The notes: generated by a model from the sequence alone, not told the origin. A stretch of 32,001 bases of DNA from Acidobacteriota bacterium (GCA_003165615.1 PLWR01000360.1:1-32001); one strand, 5' to 3'. Numbered from the stretch's first letter, positions 7,407-15,746 are shown. Translations and numbers: made by a program.

Positions 7407-7539
7407 CTCTACCCTTTTGTCGGTGGTGGTGTCAATTGCAGGACGCTAACGCCCCAGGTGCCGTCATTCCCGCCTTCACGGGAATGACGGCCGATTCGAA
7501 TGGATTCCCATTCCAAATGACACCTCTACCCTTTCGTCG
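7407..7539. repeat. Repeat element with direct-repeat ends and ATTCCCG hairpin (copy B)
   Basis: CTCTACCCTTTTGTCG (7407-7422) and CTCTACCCTTTCGTCG (7524-7539) are 15 of 16 identical direct repeats. Between them are the hairpin ATTCCCG...CGGGAAT at 7466-7485 and, at about 7502-7523, the box GGATTCCCATTCCAAATGACACC, the reverse complement of the box at 20167-20189. GGTGTCAATTGC just inside the left end resembles the same box in inverted orientation. The flanking direct repeats may be a target-site duplication or part of the element. Confidence 0.65.
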
Positions 7540-7540
7540 A

Positions 7541-7568
7541 TTGCTTTTTGTACAACCCCTGCTATGAT
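7541..7568 (+). promoter_or_regulatory. Putative sigma-70 promoter of the pilus/secretion cluster
   Basis: TTGCTT (7541-7546), a 16-bp spacer and TATGAT (7563-7568) form a reasonable sigma-70 promoter 114 bp before the first gene of the cluster. The -10 matches the consensus in 5 of 6 positions, the -35 only in 3 of 6. The promoter abuts the repeat element ending at 7539. Confidence 0.35.
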
Positions 7569-7681
7569 ATTCGAGTCATACTAGAATAACTCGAAGTGTG
7601 CGGTCAGGCGGGGGGCATCGGCAGGCGGGAATTGAATCTTGTGCCGCGCCTCCTCATCCCCCCCTGGGCATCAGGTTACCC

Positions 7682-9718
7682 GTGAAGGTTATCAGACAAC
7701 TCGTTAGTTTCGTGTTGGGTGTGACCGTCGGAGTCTGCCTGTATTCGCTGCTCAAGTTCCGGCCTCTTTCCCCAGTACGAATGGCGGATGGTTCTTCGCA
7801 AGTGGGAGCATATCACCCGGGCAAGTCCCTTCGTCCACCTTGGGTACAACGGTCGGCGCCCCCGCAAGTGACGGCACCGATCCGGGTGCATTTCGCAAAA
7901 CATGTTCAGGCGATGAGTCCGAAAGCTGCCGACGTACGACCGCCGGCTCGGCCTAAGCCCGGGATTGTGGAGGTGGCTGCCTCTGCCGCGTCCAAGAATG
8001 AAGTGGCGGCTGTGACTGGCCCCTCCGCGCCACCTATGGCACCGACGCCACAGGTATCGCCGGCGCCACCGCCCCCGACGGTCTTTAAGGCGATTGGCTA
8101 CGTGGAGAAGGCCGGAGGCCAGCTCGAAGCAATCATTTTGCAAGAAGACCAGATTCAGGTCGTTCATCTAGGTGATGAGATCGCGGGCCGGTATCGAGTG
8201 ACCAGGATTACCCCTGACTTAGTTGATGCCATCGATGAGACGGTTGCGCAAATCCCCGTGGCGAAACCTGGCAGCGCAACCCCCGAGTTGGTGGCAGCCA
8301 TCGGCGCCGGGAAGACTTTGACCCCGCCGCTGGCAACGGCTCCAGGTCAGCCGGAAGTTTCCGAGGGTGTGGCCGAGGGTACTCACCCCTCTACCGTCCA
8401 AGCCGCCGAACCGATTGCGAATTCATTAGGTTACGTGCAGCAGGCGGACGGAAAGATTGAGGCGGTGGTGGCGGATGGAGAATCCGTTCGTCTGGTCCCT
8501 GAGACTCCGGCGGTCGCCATGGCGCAAGCCACCCCGCCTGGAGACATTCAGAAGCCATCTCCGCTTAGCCAGGGTTCGCCCAAACCTGTCATCGGCGTAT
8601 CTTCGACCGTGGGAGCCATGGCTGATCATTTGGTCCCTTCGGGTGGGATTCCTGATGTGCCGGTAATTCGGCAGGCGTCGTACCAAGTTCCGATTCCTGC
8701 TACCGAAGAGCCAGCCCCCAGCCAGGTCAGCACGCTTTCATCTGAGGGAGCGGCTGAGGTGGTGAACACTTCAAGCGAACCGACGGTTGCCATTTCCGCA
8801 GCCATGCCGGATGGGTCAAGCGATCGCCTGACCAAACTCCCCGTGGAGATGAAACCCCTCGGGTTTGTGGTGAAAGCGGACGGAGAGTTCGCCGCGATTC
8901 TCTCGGAAGACGACGAGGTCTATATTGTCCGGGAAGGGGACCGTTTCGCCGGGCACTACCGCGCCGTGAGTGTCTCTGCCGATGTCGTAGAAGCTGTGGA
9001 AGAGCCGCCCAGGATTGCGCAGCCACCTCCTTTTGCAGCGCCTTTGGCTTTCCCGGATTGGCTTTCCGCTTCGGCGGCGCAGGGCCCATCCCTCTTCGCG
9101 AATGAGAACTGTTCAGGTTGCAAATCCAGTGGGTTAGGCGAGGTGTCGGCAGTTTTACCGAAGGATCTGCCTGCCGCCGTGGAGTCTCCGGCACCCAAGC
9201 TCCGCGTGAGTGAGCAATTAGCGGCGACATCGGCAAAAGGGCCTCAGCAGAAGTCTGCTCATTCCGTGAAGCAGCCCGAGGCTTCACCGGATAGCGCCAC
9301 ATTTATCTTCCAAACGCTTGGCTACGTCGAAACCGAGGGCGGGGAAATGCAAGCGATTGTGGCGGATGGATCACAGGTCTATTTGGTGAAACAAGGGGAG
9401 ACGTTTGCGGACCGGTACCGGGCCACCAGTGTGGATCCCATCCTGGTATTGGCCGTCAGGGTGTCTCCCGAACAGAAGGTGACAGATTTCCTTTCTGCTC
9501 AGACAGAATCCGGCGGCAAGCCTGCATCCAAGGAGATGTCCGGATATTCCCACCTTCCCGTGACAGGGATGGCCAATGCCCAAACCTTCCACCAGGTGGA
9601 TGCATCGGGCAGTCCGGTTCTCACGGACGTGGGCGCGAATCTGTTCAGCTCGATGTCGATCGGGTTTGACTTGCAGTCATATTTTTTCATGGCCGACAAC
9701 CCCAAATTCGGGTTTTGA
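7682..9718 (+). CDS. Membrane-anchored protein with three full and one truncated GspC/PilP-like modules
   Basis: 678 residues from GTG 7682, which starts right at the membrane anchor (KVIRQLVSFVLGVTVGVCLYSLL, residues 2-24). A further in-frame GTG at 7598 would add 28 residues of low credibility. After a Pro/Ala-rich linker come four related beta modules: 135-186 (FKAIGYVEKAGG...), about 245-275 (SLGYVQQADG..., truncated), 390-440 (MKPLGFVVKADG...) and 543-593 (FQTLGYVETEGG...). Each follows GY/F....GG..EAI......V..V..GD.....YR...I. The single module of the PilP-like protein at 17864 (LKAVGYNELPGGKKEA...VVHEGD) fits the same pattern. GspC/PilP modules bind the secretin periplasmic domain, so this may be an extended secretin adaptor. 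The secretin gene follows by 21 bp. The last 85 residues match nothing I know. Confidence 0.75.
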   Translation: MKVIRQLVSFVLGVTVGVCLYSLLKFRPLSPVRMADGSSQVGAYHPGKSLRPPWVQRSAPPQVTAPIRVHFAKHVQAMSPKAADVRPPARPKPGIVEVAASAASKNEVAAVTGPSAPPMAPTPQVSPAPPPPTVFKAIGYVEKAGGQLEAIILQEDQIQVVHLGDEIAGRYRVTRITPDLVDAIDETVAQIPVAKPGSATPELVAAIGAGKTLTPPLATAPGQPEVSEGVAEGTHPSTVQAAEPIANSLGYVQQADGKIEAVVADGESVRLVPETPAVAMAQATPPGDIQKPSPLSQGSPKPVIGVSSTVGAMADHLVPSGGIPDVPVIRQASYQVPIPATEEPAPSQVSTLSSEGAAEVVNTSSEPTVAISAAMPDGSSDRLTKLPVEMKPLGFVVKADGEFAAILSEDDEVYIVREGDRFAGHYRAVSVSADVVEAVEEPPRIAQPPPFAAPLAFPDWLSASAAQGPSLFANENCSGCKSSGLGEVSAVLPKDLPAAVESPAPKLRVSEQLAATSAKGPQQKSAHSVKQPEASPDSATFIFQTLGYVETEGGEMQAIVADGSQVYLVKQGETFADRYRATSVDPILVLAVRVSPEQKVTDFLSAQTESGGKPASKEMSGYSHLPVTGMANAQTFHQVDASGSPVLTDVGANLFSSMSIGFDLQSYFFMADNPKFGF

Positions 9719-9739
9719 TTCGGGCCACGGGGGAGACGG

Positions 9740-11554
9740 ATGCTCAATAAAGAAATCCGGCTGGGGGTATTGGCATTACTCGCCTCATGCCTAAGCTGCG
9801 GAGGTGGCGTCAGCGTCGCATACCGGGAGGGTCATAAGGCCGAGAACCGGAAGGATTGGGACACAGCTTTGGTGGACTATGAAAAGGCGAGGCAAAATGA
9901 CCCGGAGAACACCCTGTATATTCTCCATGAAAAAAATGCCCGCACGAATGCCGGCATGCTCCACCTCAGGAACGGTCGCGAAATGTTGAAGGAAGGCCGG
10001 TTGGATGATGCGGCTGGGGAATTCCAAAAGGCCACCCGCATTGACCCGACAAATCAGGCTGCGACTCAAGAGCTTAATTCTGTACTGGCCACACAGTCCA
10101 AGGCAAAAAAGGCGCATACCGAGGCCCTCCAAAACGCCTTGAAAGCCCGTGAAGCAGAAAACGAGCCCGCCGCGGTGAAGCTGCAACCCTTTCCCTCAGA
10201 GCCTCTTGCCCATTTTCGTCTTTCCGCGGATAGCCGCAGGATCTTTGAGACCCTGGGCAAGCTTGCCGGGCTCAACGTCGCGTTCACACCGGATTTTCGT
10301 CCCGCCCCGCTTAGCGAAGACCTTTCTGGCGTGAAAATTGAAGAGGCGCTGCAACTTGTAGCCATGCAGAGCAAATCGTTTTGGAAGGTGGTTACTCCCA
10401 ATACGATTCTGATCATTCCCGATAACCCCAACAATCAGCGCGACTATGGCGAAGACGTATTGAAGACGATTTACCTCTCCAATCCCCTGGCGCCTGCCGA
10501 CCGCACCGCCATCACCACGGCCCTCAAGCAAGTGTTGGGTTTGCAGAGGATTATGGACAATCCCGACTCCAACGCCATTATCATTCGGGACACGCCGGCG
10601 AAAGTGGCGGCGGCGGAACAACTGGTGCGGAAATTGGATCGAGCCAAAGCGGAAATCCTGTTGGAAGTTAATATTGTAGAAGCCGACCGCGACCGCATTC
10701 GCGATTTGGGACTGACGCCGGCTACCGTGAGCTCCACCGGGTCGACGACTCCGGGATTCTCGACCGTCGCGGCTTACATCCCTTCCGTATCAAGCACTTC
10801 CTCCAGTTCCGCTTCGGCAGCCGCCTCCGTCGGGGCTGCGGCCATCAACACCTTGTCATATAAGAACATTAATGTACTCCTCCCGGGCATAGCTGCTAAC
10901 GCGGTCTTGAACGATTCCAAGACTCATATTATGCAGAGCCCCCAAATCCGGGTTACAGACGGCCAGACCGCCAAGTTGAAGATCGGCAGCCGTGTCCCCT
11001 ATGCCACGGGCAGTTTTCTGCCATCCCTGGGAGGAACGACCAGTGCGTCTGGAGGGGTTGGCTTGCTGGCCAGCACGCAGTTTCAATTTCAGGACGTTGG
11101 TGTGAACCTGGAGCTGACCCCTCACTTGCTCTCCACCGGAGAGGTTGCCGTTCACGCCAAAATTGAGATTTCCTCCCTGGGGGCGTCCCTCACCGTGGGC
11201 GGGGTCAGTGAGCCTACTTTCGGTCAGCGCACCATTGAGGATGACTTCCGTTTGCAGGAAGGAGAAGTAAATCTCTTGGGAGGCTTGATTCAAAGTACGC
11301 TGAACACTGTGATAACAGGAGTTCCGGGGTTGGGCGACGTTCCCCTGTTGCATTACCTGTTTTCCAATGACCACAAAGAGGTGGATGACCAGGAGGTGCT
11401 GGTCATGCTGACTCCGCGGGTCATCCGCCTTCCCGAACCTACCGCAGGGGAAGGCTCAAGTGTCGTGGTCCGCGCCCCTGGCGGTGGTGCTGAGGGCCCC
11501 GGAGCTCCCGAAGGCCCGCGTCCCTTTGAGATCCCAACGCCGCCGCAGCCCTGA
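9740..11554 (+). CDS. Secretin (type II secretion GspD / type IV pilus PilQ family) with TPR N-terminus
   Basis: 604 residues forming the outer-membrane channel of the system. A lipoprotein signal with lipobox LASC (C17) begins it. Residues about 25-125 carry TPR-like helices (HKAENRKDWDTALVDYEKARQNDP). An STN/N0-like domain follows at about 155-235 (RIFETLGKLAGLNVAF...), then a secretin N domain (about 240-305, SNAIIIRDTPAKVAAAEQLVRKLD), then the secretin core to about 575, with SPQIRVTDGQTAKLKIG, the DVGVNLELTPHL strand and VPGLGDVPLLHYLF...LVMLTPRVIR. A Ser/Ala-rich insert near 345-370 and a Pro/Gly-rich tail are low complexity. TPR-secretin fusions of this kind occur in Acidobacteria. GGGGGAGACGG before ATG 9740 supports the start. 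Confidence 0.93.
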   Translation: MLNKEIRLGVLALLASCLSCGGGVSVAYREGHKAENRKDWDTALVDYEKARQNDPENTLYILHEKNARTNAGMLHLRNGREMLKEGRLDDAAGEFQKATRIDPTNQAATQELNSVLATQSKAKKAHTEALQNALKAREAENEPAAVKLQPFPSEPLAHFRLSADSRRIFETLGKLAGLNVAFTPDFRPAPLSEDLSGVKIEEALQLVAMQSKSFWKVVTPNTILIIPDNPNNQRDYGEDVLKTIYLSNPLAPADRTAITTALKQVLGLQRIMDNPDSNAIIIRDTPAKVAAAEQLVRKLDRAKAEILLEVNIVEADRDRIRDLGLTPATVSSTGSTTPGFSTVAAYIPSVSSTSSSSASAAASVGAAAINTLSYKNINVLLPGIAANAVLNDSKTHIMQSPQIRVTDGQTAKLKIGSRVPYATGSFLPSLGGTTSASGGVGLLASTQFQFQDVGVNLELTPHLLSTGEVAVHAKIEISSLGASLTVGGVSEPTFGQRTIEDDFRLQEGEVNLLGGLIQSTLNTVITGVPGLGDVPLLHYLFSNDHKEVDDQEVLVMLTPRVIRLPEPTAGEGSSVVVRAPGGGAEGPGAPEGPRPFEIPTPPQP

Positions 11555-11577
11555 CGCCGAGGAGCATGAAAGTCGAT

Positions 11578-11636
11578 GTAGCGCCGACCTTTAGGTCGGC
11601 ACTTTTCCCGAGAGCTGACCTAGAGGTCAGCGCTAC
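11578..11636. repeat. Paired palindromes (GTAGCGCCGACCT type) after the secretin
   Basis: Two palindromes, 11578-11600 (core GCCGACCT TT AGGTCGGC) and 11614-11636 (core GCTGACCT AG AGGTCAGC), also pair with each other through their outer GTAGCGC and GCGCTAC ends, so a cruciform or long hairpin can form. It sits in the 137-bp gap between secretin and first pseudopilin and could attenuate transcription. A related element lies at 27667-27705. Confidence 0.7.
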
Positions 11637-11691
11637 GCCGACTCACCACGCTGGCATGTGTTGTATCAGGCATCTCACGATGGAACTATAG

Positions 11692-12165
11692 ATGGTGAAA
11701 AGACGCAATCAGTTTTCAGACCAAGCCTTCATGCTGATCGAACTGATCGCGGCGATGACTATCCTGCTGATCCTGACCACTCTGGCCCTGCCTTTGGCGC
11801 GCAATGCCATCATCCGCGGCCGGGAGGTTCGGCTGCACGAGGACTTGCGCATGTTGCGCGAGGCGATTGATCGTTACAAAGCGTACTCTGACCAGGGCAT
11901 GATTCCCATTAAAGTGGATACCTTCGGTTATCCTCCCGACCTCCAGACCCTGGTTGACGGGGTGCCGGTTAAAGGGACGGCCAAAGGGAAGTACAAGTTC
12001 CTGCGCAAGATTCCTGTGGACCCCATGACGGGAAGCGCGGATTGGGGTCTGCGGGCGATGCAGGATGACGCCGACTCCAAGAGTTGGGGTGGGCAGAACG
12101 TTTTTGATGTTTACTCGAAGAGCCAGGGGACGGCGCTCGATGGGACACAGTATGCGGATTGGTAG
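11692..12165 (+). CDS. GspG-like pseudopilin 1
   Basis: 157 residues with a type II/type IV prepilin N-terminus: a 12-residue basic leader (MVKRRNQFSDQA) followed by FMLIELIAAMTILLILTTLALP, including the conserved Glu at mature position 5. The residue before the cleavage site is Ala rather than the usual Gly, which may slow processing by the prepilin peptidase. The body is GspG-like: KYKFLRKIPVDPMTGSADWG, DVYSKSQGTALDGTQYADW, close to the calcium-binding C-terminal part of GspG. It is expected in the periplasmic pseudopilus. It overlaps the start of the second pseudopilin by 14 bp. Confidence 0.9.
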   Translation: MVKRRNQFSDQAFMLIELIAAMTILLILTTLALPLARNAIIRGREVRLHEDLRMLREAIDRYKAYSDQGMIPIKVDTFGYPPDLQTLVDGVPVKGTAKGKYKFLRKIPVDPMTGSADWGLRAMQDDADSKSWGGQNVFDVYSKSQGTALDGTQYADW

Positions 12166-12619
12166 AAAATCAGGTGACAGGTGTCATATCTCGGGTACGA
12201 GGGCTCGTCACTCGTCACTCGTCACTCGTCACTGCTTTTCCGGCTTCACCCTGATCGAACTGATGATGGTCATCGCCCTTATTTTGATCCTCGCGACCTT
12301 CGCCATGCCCTCGTATCATATTGCCGTCATCCATGCCCGCGAAGCCGTGCTGCGAGATGATTTGTTTACCATGCGCAAGCTGATTGACGAATTTACCATC
12401 GACAAGCAGCACCCTCCCAGCTCTCTGGATGAACTGGTGGACGCGGGTTATCTCCGGGGGGGGATTCCGGTGGACCCCTTTACGGGGTCAAACCAGACAT
12501 GGAAGACCGATGTGGAGGACGTGCCGATTAGTCCGGACCAGGCTACCGCCGGGATTGTGGATGTGCACAGCGGTTCGGACGACACCGCCATGGATGGCAC
12601 GCCCTACGCGAGTTGGTGA
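12152..12619 (+). CDS. GspG-like pseudopilin 2 with an unusually long leader
   Basis: 155 residues from ATG 12152, the only ordinary start codon between the previous gene and the prepilin site. The leader is 31 residues (MRIGRKSGDRCHISG...CFSG) before FTLIELMMVIALILILATFAMP, with canonical Gly at the cleavage site and Glu at +5. The body has GGIPVDPFTGS and DVHSGSDDTAMDGTPYASW, closely parallel to pseudopilin 1, so the pair likely arose by duplication. Part of the leader is encoded by a four-copy heptamer array (12204-12231), suggesting repeat expansion at the junction lengthened it. An unusual start codon nearer the cleavage site cannot be excluded. Confidence 0.85.
   Translation: MRIGRKSGDRCHISGTRARHSSLVTRHCFSGFTLIELMMVIALILILATFAMPSYHIAVIHAREAVLRDDLFTMRKLIDEFTIDKQHPPSSLDELVDAGYLRGGIPVDPFTGSNQTWKTDVEDVPISPDQATAGIVDVHSGSDDTAMDGTPYASW
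12204..12231. repeat. Heptamer tandem array CTCGTCA x4
   Basis: Four perfect copies of CTCGTCA run from 12204 to 12231, followed by a partial copy. The array lies inside the presumed leader of pseudopilin 2. A 7-bp unit inside a gene shifts frame if one copy is gained or lost, so copy number change could switch the protein on or off. Confidence 0.85.
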
Positions 12620-12625
12620 GAAGAG

Positions 12626-12776
12626 CAGTCGATAGTCGATAGTTGAGAGCCGATAGTCGAGAGTTGATAGTCGACAGTCAACAGTTGATGGTGAACCAGG
12701 TTGAAAGTTGAAGAGCGCGGGGAAGTGGCCTTTGAACTTTCAACTATCGACTATCAACTATTGACTATCAACCATG
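12626..12776. repeat. Heptamer array with inverted heptamer array (AGTCGAT type)
   Basis: Nine imperfect heptamers occur in a row from 12627 to 12689 (AGTCGAT, AGTCGAT, AGTTGAG, AGCCGAT, AGTCGAG, AGTTGAT, AGTCGAC, AGTCAAC, AGTTGAT), followed by TTGAAAG units to 12711. After a GC-rich 20-bp loop the reverse complement of the same units follows at 12731-12776 (CAACTATCGACTATCAACTATTG). The whole forms a long, slippable hairpin in the gap before pilC. Confidence 0.88.
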
Positions 12777-12808
12777 ACCTTTTGCTGATCGACCGTCGGA
12801 ACTAAACC

Positions 12809-14014
12809 ATGGCCGAATTTGTTTGCAAATTAGGGACGGATGCCGGACGCGTGTTGACGCAGACGGAGGAGGCGCGCTCTGAGGAGGAGCTCCGCCAGCG
12901 GCTGCGAGCGCAGGGCTTCCTGATTTTTTCGATCCAATCCAAGGACCTTCTAAGCTTTCAGTCCGGGCCGCCGCGTCCGGGAAAAATCCGCCCTGACGAT
13001 TTCCTGATTTTCAACCAGCAGTTTCTGACCCTCTCCAAATCCGGCTTGCCCTTGCAAAAATCCCTGGACCTGCTGGGGCACCAGACCCGGAGCGAAACGC
13101 TGCGCCTGGCCATTGAGGCTGTGCGCGACAAAGTGCGCTCCGGGGCATTGCTTTCCGAAGCCTTTGAATCCACGGGCAACTTCCCCAAGATCTATTGCGC
13201 CACGGTCCGAGCCGGTGAGCGCAGCGGCAGCCTGGACAAGGTGTTGAGCCAATACCTGACCTACCAGAAACAGTCGCGGGGATTCCGCAAGAAATTCATT
13301 TCTGCCTTGATCTATCCGGCCATCCTGATCGGCGTCCTTTGCCTCCTGGTTACTTTGGTGATTGAGTATATCGTGCCGCAGTTCGCCAAACTCTATGCCG
13401 ACATGGATGTGCAATTGCCGGCCCTGACGACCTTCACTATTTCCTTCGCCATGCAAGTGAAACACTTCTTCCTGCTCATTGTTCTGGGGATTGTGGGTCT
13501 GGTCTTTTTGTTCAGGATGGCGGCACGCTCCGAGCAAACCCGGCTGGCCTGGGAGCGGATGAAATTCAAGCTGCCCCTGGTGGGCGGCCTCCTGCTGAAG
13601 TTTTCCGTGGCGGAGTTTGCGCGCACCCTGGCCGTGCTCTTACAGGGCGGCACCCCCATCGTGTCGGCGCTGGATACGGCCAAGGATTCGGTCAGCAGTC
13701 CCTGGCTGGCGCAAGCGATATCGCAGGCGCGGTCGGAAGTGGCGGCGGGGAAAGAACTCAGCGCCTGCCTGCGCGCCAGTGGCTTTTTTCCCCCCATCGC
13801 CATCGATATGATGGAAGTGGGAGAGACCACCGGCGCCATGTCCAACATGCTGGAAGCGCTGGCGGAGTTTTTTGAAGAAGACGTCAACATCGATCTGGAA
13901 ACCCGCCTGGCCCTGGTGGGGCCGGTCATGATCGCCGTGATCGCCATCATCGTGGCATTTGTGCTGATAGCGTTTTATATGCCGCTGTTTTCCATGGCGT
14001 CGATGGTGCACTAA
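12809..14014 (+). CDS. pilC: PilC/GspF inner-membrane platform protein
   Basis: 401 residues, the normal length for this family, which anchors the assembly ATPase to the inner membrane. Two T2SS-F domains are seen: about 62-185 (FNQQFLTLSKSGLPLQKSLDLL...VRAGERSGSLDKVL) and about 263-388 (FARTLAVLLQGGTPIVSALDTA...MMEVGETTGAMSNMLEALAEFFEEDV). Transmembrane segments lie near 165-190, 212-235 and 372-395. The N-terminal MAEFVCKLGTDAGRVL matches the usual FxYxaxdaxG-like start. It cannot be labelled T4P or T2SS from its sequence alone; the pilMNO neighbours favour the pilus name. It is flanked on both sides by tandem-array hairpins. Confidence 0.93.
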   Translation: MAEFVCKLGTDAGRVLTQTEEARSEEELRQRLRAQGFLIFSIQSKDLLSFQSGPPRPGKIRPDDFLIFNQQFLTLSKSGLPLQKSLDLLGHQTRSETLRLAIEAVRDKVRSGALLSEAFESTGNFPKIYCATVRAGERSGSLDKVLSQYLTYQKQSRGFRKKFISALIYPAILIGVLCLLVTLVIEYIVPQFAKLYADMDVQLPALTTFTISFAMQVKHFFLLIVLGIVGLVFLFRMAARSEQTRLAWERMKFKLPLVGGLLLKFSVAEFARTLAVLLQGGTPIVSALDTAKDSVSSPWLAQAISQARSEVAAGKELSACLRASGFFPPIAIDMMEVGETTGAMSNMLEALAEFFEEDVNIDLETRLALVGPVMIAVIAIIVAFVLIAFYMPLFSMASMVH

Positions 14015-14018
14015 GCAG

Positions 14019-14122
14019 GATCGGGAGATCGGGTGATCGGGAGATCGGGTGAGCAGAAAGCGACGAGCCTGGAGGTGCCTTTTTGTTCAACCGATCACCC
14101 GATCTACCGATTACCCGATTGT
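14019..14122. repeat. Octamer array with inverted octamer array (GATCGGGA/T type)
   Basis: Four octamers, GATCGGGA and GATCGGGT alternating, occupy 14019-14050. After a loop of about 38 bp the inverted series follows at 14089-14122 (ACCGATCACCCGATCTACC...). It fills the pilC-pilB gap almost completely and ends 8 bp before the GGAGG of pilB, so its folding could affect pilB translation or cut the transcript level. Confidence 0.88.
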
Positions 14123-14140
14123 TGATTGCGGAGGTAGCAT

Positions 14141-15745
14141 TTGTCAGAGACGGCAATTGACTTGAAAGAGATGGAATCAGCGCGCCTTTTGGCGGCTCGC
14201 TATCAATTCCAGTTTGTGGATCTGCGCGATTCGCGTCCTGACGCCGAACTGTTGCGCACCATCCCACTGGAACTGATGCTCCATTATGAGTTTCTGCCTT
14301 TGGAAGGGGATGACCACCGGCTGGTGATCGTGGTGGCGGACCCCACCAACCTGACGCGCCTGGATGAATTGGAAGTCAAGCTGGACCGGAAACTGGAGGT
14401 GCGCGTAGCGGCCCCCAGCCAGGTGCGCGATTTCCTGAAGAAAACCGAGCCCTCCCAACGTGTCCTGGACGACGCCACCGAAGAATTCCGTCTGGACGTG
14501 ATTCGCGATGAGGAAGCTGCCACCGAGGGCCTTTCGCTTGAGCACCTGGTGGAAGAGACCGAAGTCAGCCCCATGATCCGGCTGGTGGATTCGATCATCT
14601 TCGCCGGGCTGGAGCGGCGAGCCAGCGACATCCACATCGAGAGCCGCGACAACTCCGTGGTGGTGAAATACCGCATTGACGGGGTGCTGCAACAGGCCAT
14701 GGCGCCCCTGGCGCGGGAGTTTCAGTCCAACCTGATTACCCGCATCAAAGTGATGTCAGAATTGGACATCGCGGAGCGCCGCGTTCCCCAGGACGGACGC
14801 TTCCGCGTGCGCTATCGCGGCCGCCCCATCGACTTCCGCGTCTCCATCATGCCCTCGATTCACGGTGAAGACGCGGTGCTCCGCATCCTCGACAAGGAAT
14901 CGTTGCACGAGAAATTCCACTCCCTGCGCCTGGAGATTCTGGGATTGGCGGACCGGGAAATTCGGCGGCTGCGGCGCTTTATTCGTGAGCCTTACGGCAT
15001 GGTGCTGGTAACGGGCCCCACCGGCAGCGGCAAAACCACCACGCTTTACGCCGCGCTCTCTGAGATCAAGTCCGATGAAGACAAGATCATCACCATTGAG
15101 GACCCGGTGGAATACCAGCTTCGCGGCATCACCCAGATTCCGGTGAACGAAAAACGCGGACTGACCTTCGCGCGCGGATTACGCTCCATCTTGCGGCACG
15201 ATCCGGACAAAATCATGGTGGGTGAAATCCGCGACAATGAAACCGCCCAAATCGCCATTCAGTCGGCGCTGACCGGCCACCTGGTGTTTACTACGGTGCA
15301 TGCCAACAACGTCGTCGACGTGCTGGGACGCTTTCTCAATATGGGCGTCGAGCCGTATAATTTTGTTTCGGCGCTCAATTGCATCCTGGCACAGCGGCTG
15401 GTGAGGACGATCTGTGAAGCGTGCAAGCGCCCCGCGCAAGTGCCCATCGAAGTGATCGAGGAGTCCAGTCTGAAGGCCGAGGAATGGAAAAATGTGACCT
15501 ATTACGAGGGGGCAGGCTGCCAGGAATGCAATGAAACCGGATTTCGCGGCCGCACGGCGATTGGCGAACTGCTGGCGCTCTCTGATAATATTCGCGAACT
15601 GATTCTGGCCAAGCGGCCGTCTTCGGAAATTCGCCGCGCCGCGCATGATGAAGGTATGCGCAGCCTCCGGGAATCGGCACTGGAAAAAGTCCAGGAAGGG
15701 CTGACGACTTTGCGGGAAGTCAACAAGGTTACGTTTGTGGAGTGA
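14141..15745 (+). CDS. pilB: PilB/GspE assembly ATPase
   Basis: 534 residues, cytoplasmic hexameric motor of pilus or pseudopilus assembly. About 8-110 is a GspE N-terminal (MshEN-like) domain. The ATPase core has Walker A GPTGSGKTT (292-300), the Asp box, Walker B-type KIMVGEIRD, and the His box TGHLVFTTVHANN. Four cysteines, C425/C428 (CEAC) and C460/C463 (CQEC), form the zinc-binding element typical of extension ATPases and absent from PilT retraction motors. TTG 14141 is chosen as start because CGGAGG stands six bases upstream; ATG 14171 has nothing comparable. A single base separates its stop codon from the pilM start, so the two are probably translationally coupled. Confidence 0.95.
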   Translation: MSETAIDLKEMESARLLAARYQFQFVDLRDSRPDAELLRTIPLELMLHYEFLPLEGDDHRLVIVVADPTNLTRLDELEVKLDRKLEVRVAAPSQVRDFLKKTEPSQRVLDDATEEFRLDVIRDEEAATEGLSLEHLVEETEVSPMIRLVDSIIFAGLERRASDIHIESRDNSVVVKYRIDGVLQQAMAPLAREFQSNLITRIKVMSELDIAERRVPQDGRFRVRYRGRPIDFRVSIMPSIHGEDAVLRILDKESLHEKFHSLRLEILGLADREIRRLRRFIREPYGMVLVTGPTGSGKTTTLYAALSEIKSDEDKIITIEDPVEYQLRGITQIPVNEKRGLTFARGLRSILRHDPDKIMVGEIRDNETAQIAIQSALTGHLVFTTVHANNVVDVLGRFLNMGVEPYNFVSALNCILAQRLVRTICEACKRPAQVPIEVIEESSLKAEEWKNVTYYEGAGCQECNETGFRGRTAIGELLALSDNIRELILAKRPSSEIRRAAHDEGMRSLRESALEKVQEGLTTLREVNKVTFVE

Positions 15746-15746
15746 A

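Noticed and set aside
7598..7681. Upstream extension of the multi-module protein to GTG 7598
   Set aside because: The 28 extra residues are not like a signal or anchor, and the membrane segment starts right after GTG 7682.
12204..14122. Tandem arrays as a possible CRISPR
   Set aside because: Units are only 7-8 bp with no spacers and no cas genes nearby.
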